This document shows, in pieces, positions 56,039 through 64,000 of a stretch of 64,000 bases of DNA. The notes beneath the pieces were generated by a model that was not told the origin of the DNA, searched no databases, and saw nothing but the letters and a program-made list of their open reading frames with translations. The translations under genes and the position numbers were made by a program. The stretch comes from Glaciecola blandensis (lineage in GTDB: Bacteria; Pseudomonadota; Gammaproteobacteria; Enterobacterales; Alteromonadaceae): the NCBI RefSeq assembly GCF_031846165.1, contig NZ_JAVRIE010000005.1, forward strand, positions 124,001-188,000. The letters run 5' to 3'. Numbering within the stretch: the stretch's first letter is position 1; every line of letters starts with the position of its first letter.

Positions 56039-56042
56039 GTTA

Positions 56043-56411
56043 ATGATTACTATCGATCTTGACTCACCAGAACCACTTTTTCATCAATTGGTTTTGCAGA
56101 TAAAGCAGGCGATCGAGAATAAGCAACTTCAGGCTGGAGATGCTCTACCCTCGATAAGGCAGCTTGCGGCAGATTTAGATATTAATGCAAAAACCGTCGC
56201 GAAGGCTTACAGGTTGCTCGAACGTGACAGCGTGATTGAATCAAAAGGCTATCGCGGTTCTTTTGTGCACAGCGATGCCTTAGACAACTTACATATTGAT
56301 ATTAATGAATGGCTTGGCTCAACTATGTTAGTCGACATTGAAAAATATCGGAAAGCCGGCGCGACAGATTCAGAAATTAGAAATGCATTTACCCAAGCGA
56401 TGTCTCGCTAG
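56043..56411 (+). CDS. GntR-family regulator, YtrA subfamily
   Basis: 122 residues. N-terminal winged helix with EPLFHQLVLQIKQAIENKQLQAGDALPSIRQLAADL spread over about 10-45 and the recognition helix NAKTVAKAYRLLERDSVIES, the YtrA-type GntR DNA-binding domain; the short C-terminal tail (about 75-122) has no effector domain, as in YtrA. Start is ATG 56043, directly after the operator. It regulates itself through the twin TTGTACC palindromes and leads an operon with a membrane protein and a PaiB-like protein. Confidence 0.9.
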   Translation: MITIDLDSPEPLFHQLVLQIKQAIENKQLQAGDALPSIRQLAADLDINAKTVAKAYRLLERDSVIESKGYRGSFVHSDALDNLHIDINEWLGSTMLVDIEKYRKAGATDSEIRNAFTQAMSR

Positions 56412-56446
56412 AGTAATGCACACTATTTACATATTGGAGAAAAATT

Positions 56447-57298
56447 ATGTCTGATTGGTTACCTCAATCAAATTACTTGCTCATGCTAATGCAAGTAGGC
56501 TTCACGCTTATCCTGATACCAGTGCTGAGCTATTTTAAATTAACAAACATAGCCTTAAACTATGGCATTAATCGATACCCGCAATCAGAAGCTCATGTCA
56601 AAGAATGTCTGGCCAAAGCTACCAAGGTTTATTGGAGTTCAGTTGCATTTATCTTGATAGTCGTCGGTGCTATGGTACTTCACGCTATTTTCAATGGAAC
56701 TGAGCTTCTCAATTGGGATGACCATATGGGCGTGATGATAATGTACTTATTGGCGATGATCCCTGTCGTTGTAATGGTATTCATGCATAAGCGTCTTTTT
56801 ACTGTATTTAAGCAGTATGCGGGAAGCAAACGTAGCGCATCATTGCGTGTTAGAAGCTGGCAAGACTACATACCCATGTCTTTGCTAGTACTAATAGGCA
56901 TAGCAAACCTCGTGTTTGTAGCCACCATATTATACTTTGTAAATCACCCTTTCGAAGGTTTTGCTGGCTATGCAAATTTACTCGGCTTATTGGTTATAAA
57001 TGGTATCTTTTTTGCGATTGTTATCTACTTGTATAGAGGTGAGAACAGCCAGGGTTATTATCACCCAGAGCACCGTGATGCGATAAAAAAGAGAGCCATT
57101 CAGATCAATCTGCTTATTTTGGCTCTCGCTTTATTTCATATCTCTTTGAGTATTTGGGTACAAGGTTCTTATTTAGTTGAGTATAAATTAATAGTGCAAT
57201 CCTTGTATTTACAGCTTATTCTGGCGCTATCTGCTTTTGCACTGACCTTGCCTAAGTCAGTTTTTGATGAGAGTAGTGATTCTGAGCGCATGAAATAA
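56447..57298 (+). CDS. Multi-span membrane protein of unknown function
   Basis: 283 residues with about seven hydrophobic segments (near 10-30, 64-85, 98-118, 148-170, 178-198, 218-238, 250-268). No family recognised. It starts 35 bp after the GntR stop with GGAG ahead of the ATG, and is followed within 15 bp by the PaiB-like gene. YtrA-type regulators usually control membrane transport units, so a membrane stress or export role is plausible, not shown. Confidence 0.72.
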   Translation: MSDWLPQSNYLLMLMQVGFTLILIPVLSYFKLTNIALNYGINRYPQSEAHVKECLAKATKVYWSSVAFILIVVGAMVLHAIFNGTELLNWDDHMGVMIMYLLAMIPVVVMVFMHKRLFTVFKQYAGSKRSASLRVRSWQDYIPMSLLVLIGIANLVFVATILYFVNHPFEGFAGYANLLGLLVINGIFFAIVIYLYRGENSQGYYHPEHRDAIKKRAIQINLLILALALFHISLSIWVQGSYLVEYKLIVQSLYLQLILALSAFALTLPKSVFDESSDSERMK

Positions 57299-57313
57299 GT
57301 CACAAGGAATGTA

Positions 57314-57931
57314 ATGTATATCCCGAAAAATTTAATGCTAACCGACCCATTGGCAATTGAAAATCTTATTTCAGAATATGGTTTCGGCTTGTTGATTTCC
57401 CAAGACCTTGAAACCACTCGTTTGCCTCTTTTATACAACGCTAAAGAGGGTGATAAAGGAACGGTGATCGGTCATATGGCGCGCGCCAACCCCCAATGGC
57501 GAAACTTGAGTGGACAGAGAGTGTCCGTGGTCTTTAGTGGTCCACACTCGTACATTTCACCTACTTGGTACGTATCAAGACCCGGTGTATCTACTTGGAA
57601 TTATGCGTCAGTACAATGCTTTGGTACTTTTCAGGAATTAAACAAAGAAGATACCGTTAATGCGATTGATGCTCTAATACAAAAATACGAGCCTGAAATT
57701 GCCCACAATAAAACCTTAATGCCCACTGATTATATTGAAAAACTATTAAAAGCCGTGATTGGGTTTAAGGTGGTGGTCGACGAAATTCAGGCTAAAGAGA
57801 AATTAGGCCAACAGAAAAAAACAGAGGATCAATTAGGTGTATATGAGGCGCTGCGCCACAGCGTACATAGTGAATCCCGTCAGTTGGCAGAGTATATGAA
57901 AAAACGTGGCCTAGGTGATGGCAGCAAGTAA
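57314..57931 (+). CDS. paiB: PaiB-like FMN-binding protein
   Basis: 205 residues. The N-terminus MYIPKNLMLTDPLAIENLI and the segments TRLPLLYN, GHMARANPQW, VVFSGPHSYISPTWY and VSTWNYASVQCFG are those of PaiB, a split-barrel FMN-binding protein described in Bacillus as a negative regulator. In gammaproteobacteria its role is unclear; it could be a flavin-dependent enzyme. Third gene of the GntR operon. Confidence 0.9.
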   Translation: MYIPKNLMLTDPLAIENLISEYGFGLLISQDLETTRLPLLYNAKEGDKGTVIGHMARANPQWRNLSGQRVSVVFSGPHSYISPTWYVSRPGVSTWNYASVQCFGTFQELNKEDTVNAIDALIQKYEPEIAHNKTLMPTDYIEKLLKAVIGFKVVVDEIQAKEKLGQQKKTEDQLGVYEALRHSVHSESRQLAEYMKKRGLGDGSK

Positions 57932-57999
57932 GTTGTAAAATCATGTACCTTGCTTAACTGCGTCTGTGTATTAAGCTAACAATAAATGCTCAAAAAGCC

Positions 58000-58028
58000 T
58001 TGTCTCAAGGGCTTTGCGTATGTATAAT
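58000..58028 (+). promoter_or_regulatory. Sigma-70 promoter of the rpsF operon
   Basis: -35 TTGTCT (58000-58005), 17-bp spacer, perfect -10 TATAAT (58023-58028), then a GC-rich discriminator GCGCGCCC, as at growth-rate controlled promoters. Confidence 0.82.
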
Positions 58029-58058
58029 GCGCGCCCTTGAAGTCAACATCTCAGTTCC

Positions 58059-58112
58059 TTGTCTCCATATAGACGGCTTCACTATCCGAGACTATAACCG
58101 TAGGGAGCAATA
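58059..58112 (+). promoter_or_regulatory. S6:S18 autoregulatory leader RNA of rpsF
   Basis: The leader folds with an outer stem TTG(t)CTCC / GGGAGCAA (58059-58066 with 58103-58110), an inner hairpin TATAG...CTATA (58068-58072 with 58092-58096) and an unpaired ACCGTA between them on the 3' side (58097-58102). The unpaired CCG next to a hairpin and a stem covering the ribosome site is the described S6:S18-binding motif. The GGGAG of the ribosome site is within the outer stem, so binding would reduce translation. Confidence 0.75.
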
Positions 58113-58523
58113 ATGCGTCATTACGAAATCGTATTCATGGTTCACCCAGATCAGAGTGAACAAGTACCAGGCATGATTGAAAAATACACTGGTATCCTCG
58201 AACAAGACGGCGGTAAAATCCACCGTTTAGAAGACTGGGGTCGCCGTCAATTGGCATACCCAATCGAAAAACTTCACAAAGCACACTATGTACTACTTAA
58301 TGCAGAAGCAAATGCTGAAGCAGTAGAAGAGTTGGAAACGGCTTTCCGTTACAACGACATCGTGCTACGTAACATGGTAATGCGCACTAAAGCTGCTGTG
58401 ACTGAACAGTCACCAATGGCTAAAGAAGAGCGTCGCGATGATCGTAGACCTCAGCGTGAAGAAAGATCTTACGATGCTCCAGCAGCAACGGAAGAAGCTA
58501 AAACAGAAGAAGGAGACGAATAA
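58113..58523 (+). CDS. rpsF: 30S ribosomal protein S6
   Basis: 136 residues, MRHYEIVFMVHPDQSEQVPGMIEKY at the start as in all S6, with the RNA-binding strands (LEDWGRRQLAYPIEKLHKAHYVL) and an acidic, Glu-rich C-terminal tail. Its stop overlaps the rpsR start (TAATG). No priB lies between rpsF and rpsR, unlike Enterobacteriaceae. Confidence 0.98.
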   Translation: MRHYEIVFMVHPDQSEQVPGMIEKYTGILEQDGGKIHRLEDWGRRQLAYPIEKLHKAHYVLLNAEANAEAVEELETAFRYNDIVLRNMVMRTKAAVTEQSPMAKEERRDDRRPQREERSYDAPAATEEAKTEEGDE

Positions 58524-58750
58524 TGGCTCGTTTTTTCAGACGTCGTAAATTCTGCCGTTTTTCAGCTGAAGGTGTAGCAGAGATTGATTATAAAGATATC
58601 TCTATGTTGAAAAACTACATCACTGAAAGTGGTAAAATCGTTCCTAGCCGTATTACTGGTACTAGCGCTAAATATCAGCGCCAGTTAGCAACTGCAATTA
58701 AGCGCGCGCGCTTCTTAGCATTGTTACCGTATACAGACTCACATAAATAA
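58523..58750 (+). CDS. rpsR: 30S ribosomal protein S18
   Basis: 75 residues, full length. MARFFRRRKFCRFSAEG, then IDYKDISMLKNYITESGKIVPSRITGT, and the conserved KYQRQLATAIKRARFLALLPY. Binds S6 in the 30S platform. The ATG overlaps the rpsF stop codon, so translation is coupled. Confidence 0.98.
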   Translation: MARFFRRRKFCRFSAEGVAEIDYKDISMLKNYITESGKIVPSRITGTSAKYQRQLATAIKRARFLALLPYTDSHK

Positions 58751-58771
58751 GATTGGCATAGAGGTAGCAAG

Positions 58772-59224
58772 ATGGAAATCATACTACTAGACAAAGTCGC
58801 CAACTTAGGCGGTCTAGGTGACACAGTCACAGTAAAATCAGGTTACGCACGTAACTTTTTATTCCCACAGCAAAAAGCTGTTCCAGCAACTAAAGCTAAC
58901 GTTGAGAAGTTTGAAGCTCGTCGCGCTGAGTTGGAAGCTAAAATTGCTGAGCAATTGGCCGCTGCGCAAGCACGTGCTGATAAGCTTTCTGCACTAGAAG
59001 CAGTCACTATCGCATCTCCAGCTGGTGATGAAGGTAAGTTGTTTGGTTCTGTTGGTACTCGTGATATCGCTGATGCAGTTACTGCAGCTGGCGTTGACGT
59101 TGCTAAGTCAGAAGTTAAATTGCCTACGGGTACATTGCGTGAAACAGGTGAGTTTGAAATTGATATTCAACTACACTCTGAAGTCATGACTTCAATCAAA
59201 TTGGTTATTATCCAAGAAGCATAA
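58772..59224 (+). CDS. rplI: 50S ribosomal protein L9
   Basis: 150 residues, standard size. MEIILLDKVANLGGLGDTVTVKSGYARNFL is the N-terminal rRNA-binding domain, followed by the long linker helix (about 41-74) and the C-terminal domain with LFGSVGTRDIADAV. GAGGTAGC lies before the ATG. Last gene of the operon, terminator follows. Confidence 0.98.
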   Translation: MEIILLDKVANLGGLGDTVTVKSGYARNFLFPQQKAVPATKANVEKFEARRAELEAKIAEQLAAAQARADKLSALEAVTIASPAGDEGKLFGSVGTRDIADAVTAAGVDVAKSEVKLPTGTLRETGEFEIDIQLHSEVMTSIKLVIIQEA

Positions 59225-59277
59225 GTCATTGGCCGTAAGGCGCATTATTAACACTTAGGTGTTGATGCAAAAATATC

Positions 59278-59309
59278 AAGGCTGAGTATTGTTACTCGGC
59301 CTTTTTTTT
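59278..59309 (+). terminator. Terminator of the rpsF-rpsR-rplI operon
   Basis: Stem AAGGCTGAGTA / TACTCGGCCTT (one G-T pair) with a 4-base loop and a T8 run. Confidence 0.95.
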
Positions 59310-59334
59310 GCGTGATTAATACTTGTATGTACGA

Positions 59335-61317
59335 TTACTTAAATCCAGCTTCGCTATCTTGCTGTCTAAGGAAACGCTGATAGCCACTTATTTTTTCGCA
59401 GAGCTCTGAATTTATCTGTTGCTTAATATCTCGACCTACTTCAAGTTCGCGGATAAGCGCAGGTGAAGCGGCATAGTTGCCACATTGTATATAGTGCAAT
59501 TCGTGTGGGTTTAAGCCTTGCGGATTAAAGTAAACGGGAATGTTAGTTTGCTTAATATCATCTAATGCTTCAAATGACTTCATCATACTGAGCCAATACA
59601 CAATACCATTTTCTAATTCATCCACACCTCCAAAGCCAATCCCTTCATTAATGAACCATGCCACAGCGCTTTTATTGCCAAAACGAACTGCATTTAACAT
59701 ATCTAGTTCGTCAAAAACTAAGCCCATATTACTGGATTTCATAAAAGCATTCGGATCCTTAGAGAAAATGACAACCATCATTTTTACCAAGCCCTTCTGC
59801 TCCTCAGTCAGTGCTTCTGAAAATAACTTTGAAATTGAATCACTATCCTCACCACCGAAGGCTTCGGCTGCCTTCATAAAAAACTCTTTATCTTTTTCTT
59901 CGCCAAACTCTTCATACTTTACTTTTAAGCGAGACGAGTAATAGAGTAAGTGAGCTCTTTGAACATAAAGCCTAGAGATTTTTACTAACTCCTCGTCAGC
60001 GGCCTTTAAATCATCCTTGCTTTCAATACGTTGCTCGTACCACCTTATCAACTCTTCGCCAGTCCAGTGGAATTCAGTTTCATTCTGGCAGCTTGAGTTC
60101 GGGTTTAAGCGTAAAATATAGTGGGGCCATTGAGTTTGTGCTTCTGATAGGCGTTTATCTATTTCTTCTTCACTGAAACCTGACAAGTTCTCGTTCACTG
60201 AACTCAGTAAGTATTCGTTAATATCAATGCCATATTGAATAAACATCTCTTTGGGATCTCTTTCCAGTACTTGGCTGATAGCAATTACGTCGTTAGCACT
60301 GGGTAAACCAACAATATCTGAAATCTGCCTGACTAATGCCCTGAACTCTTGTCTTCCTTCATCAGTGGGCTCTAATCTGAATGAAGTGCCGACCTTAAGT
60401 GCGTAATACAGAGATTGTGATTGCTTAGGAGTCACGCTTAAGCCAAGTGATAAGGCGTGTTGAAGGCTGTCGAAATTACCATTGAGTAATATTCTAAACA
60501 GTAAGTGAGTGCCGCTTTTGTCTGCAGATGCCGGCAAGGGGCTCTGCATATCGACTCTCTTCATGAATAAGTCGAGAAGCTCTGCTTGCGAATTGCGCAA
60601 TTCATATAAGACATCGTAGGCAAAAGTGCGGTCAAAAGCAGGATGCCTGTCAAGTAGCGCTGAAAACTGAGCCTGACTCAAACCGTAGGGATTGAAGTGT
60701 AAACTAGTTAGCACCAAACTCAGGTCGTCTTTATACTGCTCGATAATGAGGTCAGCGTCTCTTTCACCTGTGCTAAACGCCATTGCAGGTTCACTGTTAT
60801 ATAGTAACTCCTGAACTTCCGAATTACCTTTCTCTTGAATGAAGCTAGTGCCATATTGACTCTTCATATTTTCGGCTTCATAGTGGCGATATTGTGGGTT
60901 GGTTACCAGATCTACTGTTGATAATGACCGCCAGTTTACACTTCTAGTCTTGATCGCAGCGGACATTTGGTCCCAGTCAAAGCCTACTACTTCAAGATCC
61001 GGAGCGGCACAATACGATAAGCTTGTGGTTTGCTCTGGTGCAATGGTTTTTTGAGTGATTTGTTTTTTAGTCGGCGCCTTTTCAAGGTCTTCTATCGCTT
61101 CAATTGCACTCGTTGGAGTAGTACTCATTTCTCGATTTTGCTGAACAGGTAAATCTTCATAAGGCGCGTATAGAGTATAAGTGACACCAGCAATGACAAG
61201 TAGTAGGGCAAGCAGAACCACTGTAAACAGAGTGATCCTACCGCTTTGTTTGCGACCTTGATATGAGTCCTGACGCTGAAAAAATTCGCCAGCTAGATTA
61301 AGGTTCTTTGGAATCAA
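59335..61317 (-). CDS. Single-span membrane protein with long periplasmic part, unknown
   Basis: About 660 residues. No family recognised. A TTG at 61317 with GAGG 6 bases upstream is the likely start, overlapping the end of the AAA ATPase gene by 20 bp; the open frame extends to 61401 without a site. Next to the start is a basic segment and a single transmembrane helix (TLFTVVLLALLLVIAGVTYTLY, near 31-51). The remainder (about 60-660) is mostly helical. Some stretches look ankyrin-like (LLNGNFDSLQHALSLGLSV; NAVRFGNKSAVAWFINEG), but I do not call repeats with confidence. By coupling it should work with the ATPase upstream. Confidence 0.65.
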   Translation of the reverse strand: MIPKNLNLAGEFFQRQDSYQGRKQSGRITLFTVVLLALLLVIAGVTYTLYAPYEDLPVQQNREMSTTPTSAIEAIEDLEKAPTKKQITQKTIAPEQTTSLSYCAAPDLEVVGFDWDQMSAAIKTRSVNWRSLSTVDLVTNPQYRHYEAENMKSQYGTSFIQEKGNSEVQELLYNSEPAMAFSTGERDADLIIEQYKDDLSLVLTSLHFNPYGLSQAQFSALLDRHPAFDRTFAYDVLYELRNSQAELLDLFMKRVDMQSPLPASADKSGTHLLFRILLNGNFDSLQHALSLGLSVTPKQSQSLYYALKVGTSFRLEPTDEGRQEFRALVRQISDIVGLPSANDVIAISQVLERDPKEMFIQYGIDINEYLLSSVNENLSGFSEEEIDKRLSEAQTQWPHYILRLNPNSSCQNETEFHWTGEELIRWYEQRIESKDDLKAADEELVKISRLYVQRAHLLYYSSRLKVKYEEFGEEKDKEFFMKAAEAFGGEDSDSISKLFSEALTEEQKGLVKMMVVIFSKDPNAFMKSSNMGLVFDELDMLNAVRFGNKSAVAWFINEGIGFGGVDELENGIVYWLSMMKSFEALDDIKQTNIPVYFNPQGLNPHELHYIQCGNYAASPALIRELEVGRDIKQQINSELCEKISGYQRFLRQQDSEAGFK

Positions 61318-64000
61318 TATTATCCTCTTCGCTCTCTTTGTCAGCCTCTTTTTTGTCGCCCGACCACACTCGACTGAGCAGTTGCATTGCCGCCGCAACA
61401 CGATTAATGGGGCGAATTAAGTCACCCGTATCAGACTGCTGCATATCTACTTTTATTGCTTCTAAAGCACCAGCCATTTGTGACAATTGCCGCACAGCCT
61501 GCAGTTGTGGATCGCCTTCAATATTCTGCGATTGCTTACTGTCAAACGCACTGCAAATATGCTCCCAACGTTGCCGCTGTTGTTCCGTCATCACGCCACG
61601 CAGCATGGCTAACTTTAACAAGTTCTCTTCCGCGCCAGAAGTCAACGTTTGGGCTTCACCAGTGTAGTGATCACCAATCAACTGCATGAGTTCCTGATGA
61701 TTCATTACCGCTGAGACTTTCTCAGTCATCTTATTCATGTTGCGATAACTGCCTTGCAACTTAAATGGCGGCTCTTCGCGATAGTCTTCTGCCGTTGCTG
61801 CCGATTCAATATATTGTAGATTCACTTTTAGAATGACTTCTTGAATCGCTTGCAAGTGCTTTAATACCGATACGATTTCGTTGGTTTCGGCACCGCTATA
61901 CTGATGACTAAATTCACTGCTAGCCACTTCTTCGCCATTTGCCATCGCCACAAATTGATAAACATCTTTCATATCTCTTAACGCAAGAGGCGCTAAAACA
62001 GGGTTAGATGTGAGCGCATTTTCTATGTAGCTGAGGGCGAACTGCTCTTCTTTACCACCAAGCACATCACCTAAGTTATAGATGTCGGCCCGGTTAGCTA
62101 GCATGTCTGGCACTTTAAAGACATCACCAGATTCAGTGTAAGGGTTACCGGCCATGACGACACAGAACTTCTTACCGCGCATATCATATGTTTTACTCTC
62201 GCCTTTCCAAACACCTTCAATACGACGAGTGCCATCACAAAGAGCGATAAATTTCTGCAGAAACTCAGGGTGCGTATGCTGGATATCGTCCAAATACAGC
62301 ATAACGTTATTACCCATCTCTAAACCAAGATTGAGTTTTTCAAGTTCTTGCTTTGCAGTTGCGTTCGGCGCATTACCAGGATCAATTGAAGTAACATCAT
62401 GGCCAAGAGACGGACAATTAATCTTCATGAAGACCAAACCGAGCCGGTCTGCAATGTATTCCATTAAGGTTGTTTTACCATAACCTGGCGGAGAGATTAG
62501 CAACAATAAGCCCATTAAATCGGTGCGCTTGTCATCACCAACGGTGCCCATTTGTTTCGCAAGGTTGTCGCCAATGATAGGCAGATAGACTTCATTGATA
62601 AGCCTATTCCTAACAAAAGAGCTTAAAGGCTTCGCGTTATAAGCTTCAAGTTGAAGCTCTTTGCGACTTTCCTTCATGAGACTATTTCTAAGCTGATGAT
62701 AGCGCTCGAAGTTCAATACATGTGTTGTGTGATAATGACTTAGGCGTTGATTAAATTCATCAACGGACAGATGTAACTCACCATTTTTAATACGAGGATG
62801 GTCGCTTAATAAATCGGTGATCTTTGCGTTTAGTTTAATGGATGTCACGCGAACAGGTAAGTTTGTACCAGCAATAACCAAGGCCGCAGCCTCTTCAATA
62901 TAATGCTTTTGTTGCACCAGTTCGAGGTCTGCGGTGGGTTCGCCATCAGCCTGTTGACCTAAAGTTGCCTCAATCCAAGCGCAAGCGAGTGTCCACTGTT
63001 CATGCAAGCCAGCGATTGTTGCTTGCGTTGATTTGCTTGAAAGCGCTTTGCGTCCGTCGGCTAAACGACGCTCGAACTGTTGCATTGCATCGCGGAAGTC
63101 TTTTTCGTGACCTAAGTTTTTAATTGCTTGCTCAAACAGTCGCTTGATATCAGTACCTGATTGACTGGTCACAAACTCGAGTTTATCTTGCGCCAATTCT
63201 AAACTCAGATAATCAACGGCTTGATCGATATTAGTATCGTCAAAGTGCAGTGTATAAGTGCAGACAAATGCTTTCATCGCCTGAACAAGTTGTGCTCTTA
63301 GTTGCTTAAATCCAGCCAAGGTAGAGAAAGACTTAGAAAGTATCAATGCACTTTGGGCATGACTGCACCATAGCGTACGCTGGTTGTCATCAGCTAAACT
63401 GTGTGTCCAAAACATTATCGCTAGTGCTCTAGCTTTCGGTGCGAAGCGCAACAAGTCAGCTTTTTGATGAATAGGCAATAAGGCTTGAAGTAAGCGCAAA
63501 GCATCAGCATCGTGTATGCCTTTTTCGTAGCCCTCTTGATAGCGCGCTGTCATATAATCTCGAATAATTTTCGACAATGCTGCGCTTTTATCTTTGTCTT
63601 TTGGATCGGATGCTAAGTCATATAGCTGCGTCAAACTGAGTTCATTTCGCTGGTTCTCGGCATCTTGAAGGATCACCGAGCACAAGTATTCTGCTCGACT
63701 AACCTCTGCGTTTTCTGACACTGAGTTTTGTTGCCAGTAAGGCTTTAAGGTGCTTAATTCTTCGTTTTCAACACGCTCATAATAGTCAGTACCGACTAAA
63801 TGCCGGTATAAGCCATCGTCGCGTGGTAACAAAGTGAGATCTAAGTTCTGCGTATTCACACTAAACTTATGTTTACCTAACTTAATGACTGCGCCGCCGT
63901 CTTCGAAAATATCTTGTTTATCACGAAGAGAACGTATTCCTTGTTCCTTCACGGCTTTGAGTTGTGATTCTAAGTCGTCTGCTTTGATCTGATCATTCAA
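61298..64000 (-). CDS. Large AAA ATPase (DNA-repair-ATPase-like), N-terminus outside window
   Basis: About 900 residues visible; the frame runs off the right edge, so the true start is not seen. The ATPase core has Walker A SPPGYGKTTLMEYI (near residue 510), KINCPSLGHDVTSIDPGNAPNATA, Walker B VMLYLDDIQHTHPEF (near 565) and sensor-1-like CVVMAGNPYTESGD (near 615). The layout and the SLGHDVTS region recall the long 'DNA repair ATPase' proteins of gammaproteobacteria, whose function is not established. The N-terminal visible part is helical. It overlaps the following gene for a single-span membrane protein, so the two are probably co-expressed. No known catalytic nuclease domain is seen. Confidence 0.8.
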   Translation of the reverse strand: MNDQIKADDLESQLKAVKEQGIRSLRDKQDIFEDGGAVIKLGKHKFSVNTQNLDLTLLPRDDGLYRHLVGTDYYERVENEELSTLKPYWQQNSVSENAEVSRAEYLCSVILQDAENQRNELSLTQLYDLASDPKDKDKSAALSKIIRDYMTARYQEGYEKGIHDADALRLLQALLPIHQKADLLRFAPKARALAIMFWTHSLADDNQRTLWCSHAQSALILSKSFSTLAGFKQLRAQLVQAMKAFVCTYTLHFDDTNIDQAVDYLSLELAQDKLEFVTSQSGTDIKRLFEQAIKNLGHEKDFRDAMQQFERRLADGRKALSSKSTQATIAGLHEQWTLACAWIEATLGQQADGEPTADLELVQQKHYIEEAAALVIAGTNLPVRVTSIKLNAKITDLLSDHPRIKNGELHLSVDEFNQRLSHYHTTHVLNFERYHQLRNSLMKESRKELQLEAYNAKPLSSFVRNRLINEVYLPIIGDNLAKQMGTVGDDKRTDLMGLLLLISPPGYGKTTLMEYIADRLGLVFMKINCPSLGHDVTSIDPGNAPNATAKQELEKLNLGLEMGNNVMLYLDDIQHTHPEFLQKFIALCDGTRRIEGVWKGESKTYDMRGKKFCVVMAGNPYTESGDVFKVPDMLANRADIYNLGDVLGGKEEQFALSYIENALTSNPVLAPLALRDMKDVYQFVAMANGEEVASSEFSHQYSGAETNEIVSVLKHLQAIQEVILKVNLQYIESAATAEDYREEPPFKLQGSYRNMNKMTEKVSAVMNHQELMQLIGDHYTGEAQTLTSGAEENLLKLAMLRGVMTEQQRQRWEHICSAFDSKQSQNIEGDPQLQAVRQLSQMAGALEAIKVDMQQSDTGDLIRPINRVAAAMQLLSRVWSGDKKEADKESEEDNIDSKEP

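Noticed and set aside
1..64000. CRISPR arrays, rRNA genes, insertion sequences, prophage
   Set aside because: No regularly spaced repeats, rRNA-like stretches, transposase or phage structural frames were seen.

Overview
The window reads as chromosomal DNA of a marine gammaproteobacterium, most likely an Alteromonadaceae/Alteromonadales member. Reasons: an ArcA-type regulator, a mutY-yggX pair, a darP/pmbA divergent pair, a TonB-dependent receptor of the large Alteromonas/Xanthomonas type, SapC/tryptophan-halogenase style genes next to carbohydrate genes, and a full alginate-degradation locus. No phage, insertion sequence, CRISPR array or rRNA operon was seen. One tRNA gene (Phe, GAA) is present.

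Layout. 1-715: N-terminal part of a polyphosphate kinase 2 gene running off the left edge. 854-9479: a galactoside-utilisation locus (GH36 alpha-galactosidase, GH42 beta-galactosidase, Na+/sugar symporter, SapC protein, tryptophan-halogenase remnant, galactokinase remnant). This locus looks damaged: the symporter frame is cut by an in-frame TAG, and the halogenase and galactokinase genes have both lost their 5' parts where they meet head to head. 9586-16944: a Gfo/Idh/MocA oxidoreductase, an alpha/beta hydrolase, a secreted protein with a sorting-signal-like tail, an OprB-like porin and a large Ig-repeat lipoprotein. 16950-24934: mostly housekeeping genes (darP, pmbA, arcA, glgA, rsmC, trmB, mutY, yggX). 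25057-35944: tRNA-Phe, an orphan type IV pilin, envelope and redox genes (OmpA-like lipoprotein, DsrE-like, MntP-like, TlpA-like), a LytTR regulator, an acyltransferase, a Baeyer-Villiger-type monooxygenase with a nitroreductase, a ThrE-like exporter and an SDR.

35981-51289 is an alginate-utilisation locus. It holds a short-chain dehydrogenase (probable DEHU reductase), PL6 and PL17 alginate lyases that overlap by 4 bp, a hexuronate-type MFS transporter, a PL7 alginate lyase, a TonB-dependent receptor and a large surface-type lipoprotein with VCBS and triplicated beta-sandwich-like modules. The logic would be: secreted or anchored PL7 and PL6 cut alginate, the receptor (perhaps with the lipoprotein) imports oligomers, PL17 releases the unsaturated monomer, the MFS protein moves it into the cytoplasm and the SDR reduces it. 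Three transcription units share an upstream element TTGGTAATAA at a nearly fixed distance from a TTGACA/TTGATA -35 box, with a candidate -10 hexamer exactly 17 bp further on, which I read as a common operator/promoter design. No regulator gene for it and no KDG kinase/aldolase genes lie in the window.

51363-57931: a GGDEF protein with a degenerate receiver domain, a CBM9-type/DUF5916-like outer-membrane protein with a perfect FNR-type box upstream, a metallo-beta-lactamase-fold hydrolase, and a GntR(YtrA-type)-membrane protein-PaiB operon with a twin inverted-repeat operator over its promoter. 58000-59309: rpsF-rpsR-rplI without priB between rpsF and rpsR, preceded by a strong promoter and a leader that folds like the S6:S18 autoregulatory RNA. 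59335-64000: a two-gene unit of unclear role, a large AAA ATPase (N-terminus outside the window) followed by an overlapping gene for a single-span membrane protein.

All calls rest on reading the sequence and remembered family features; no database search was possible.
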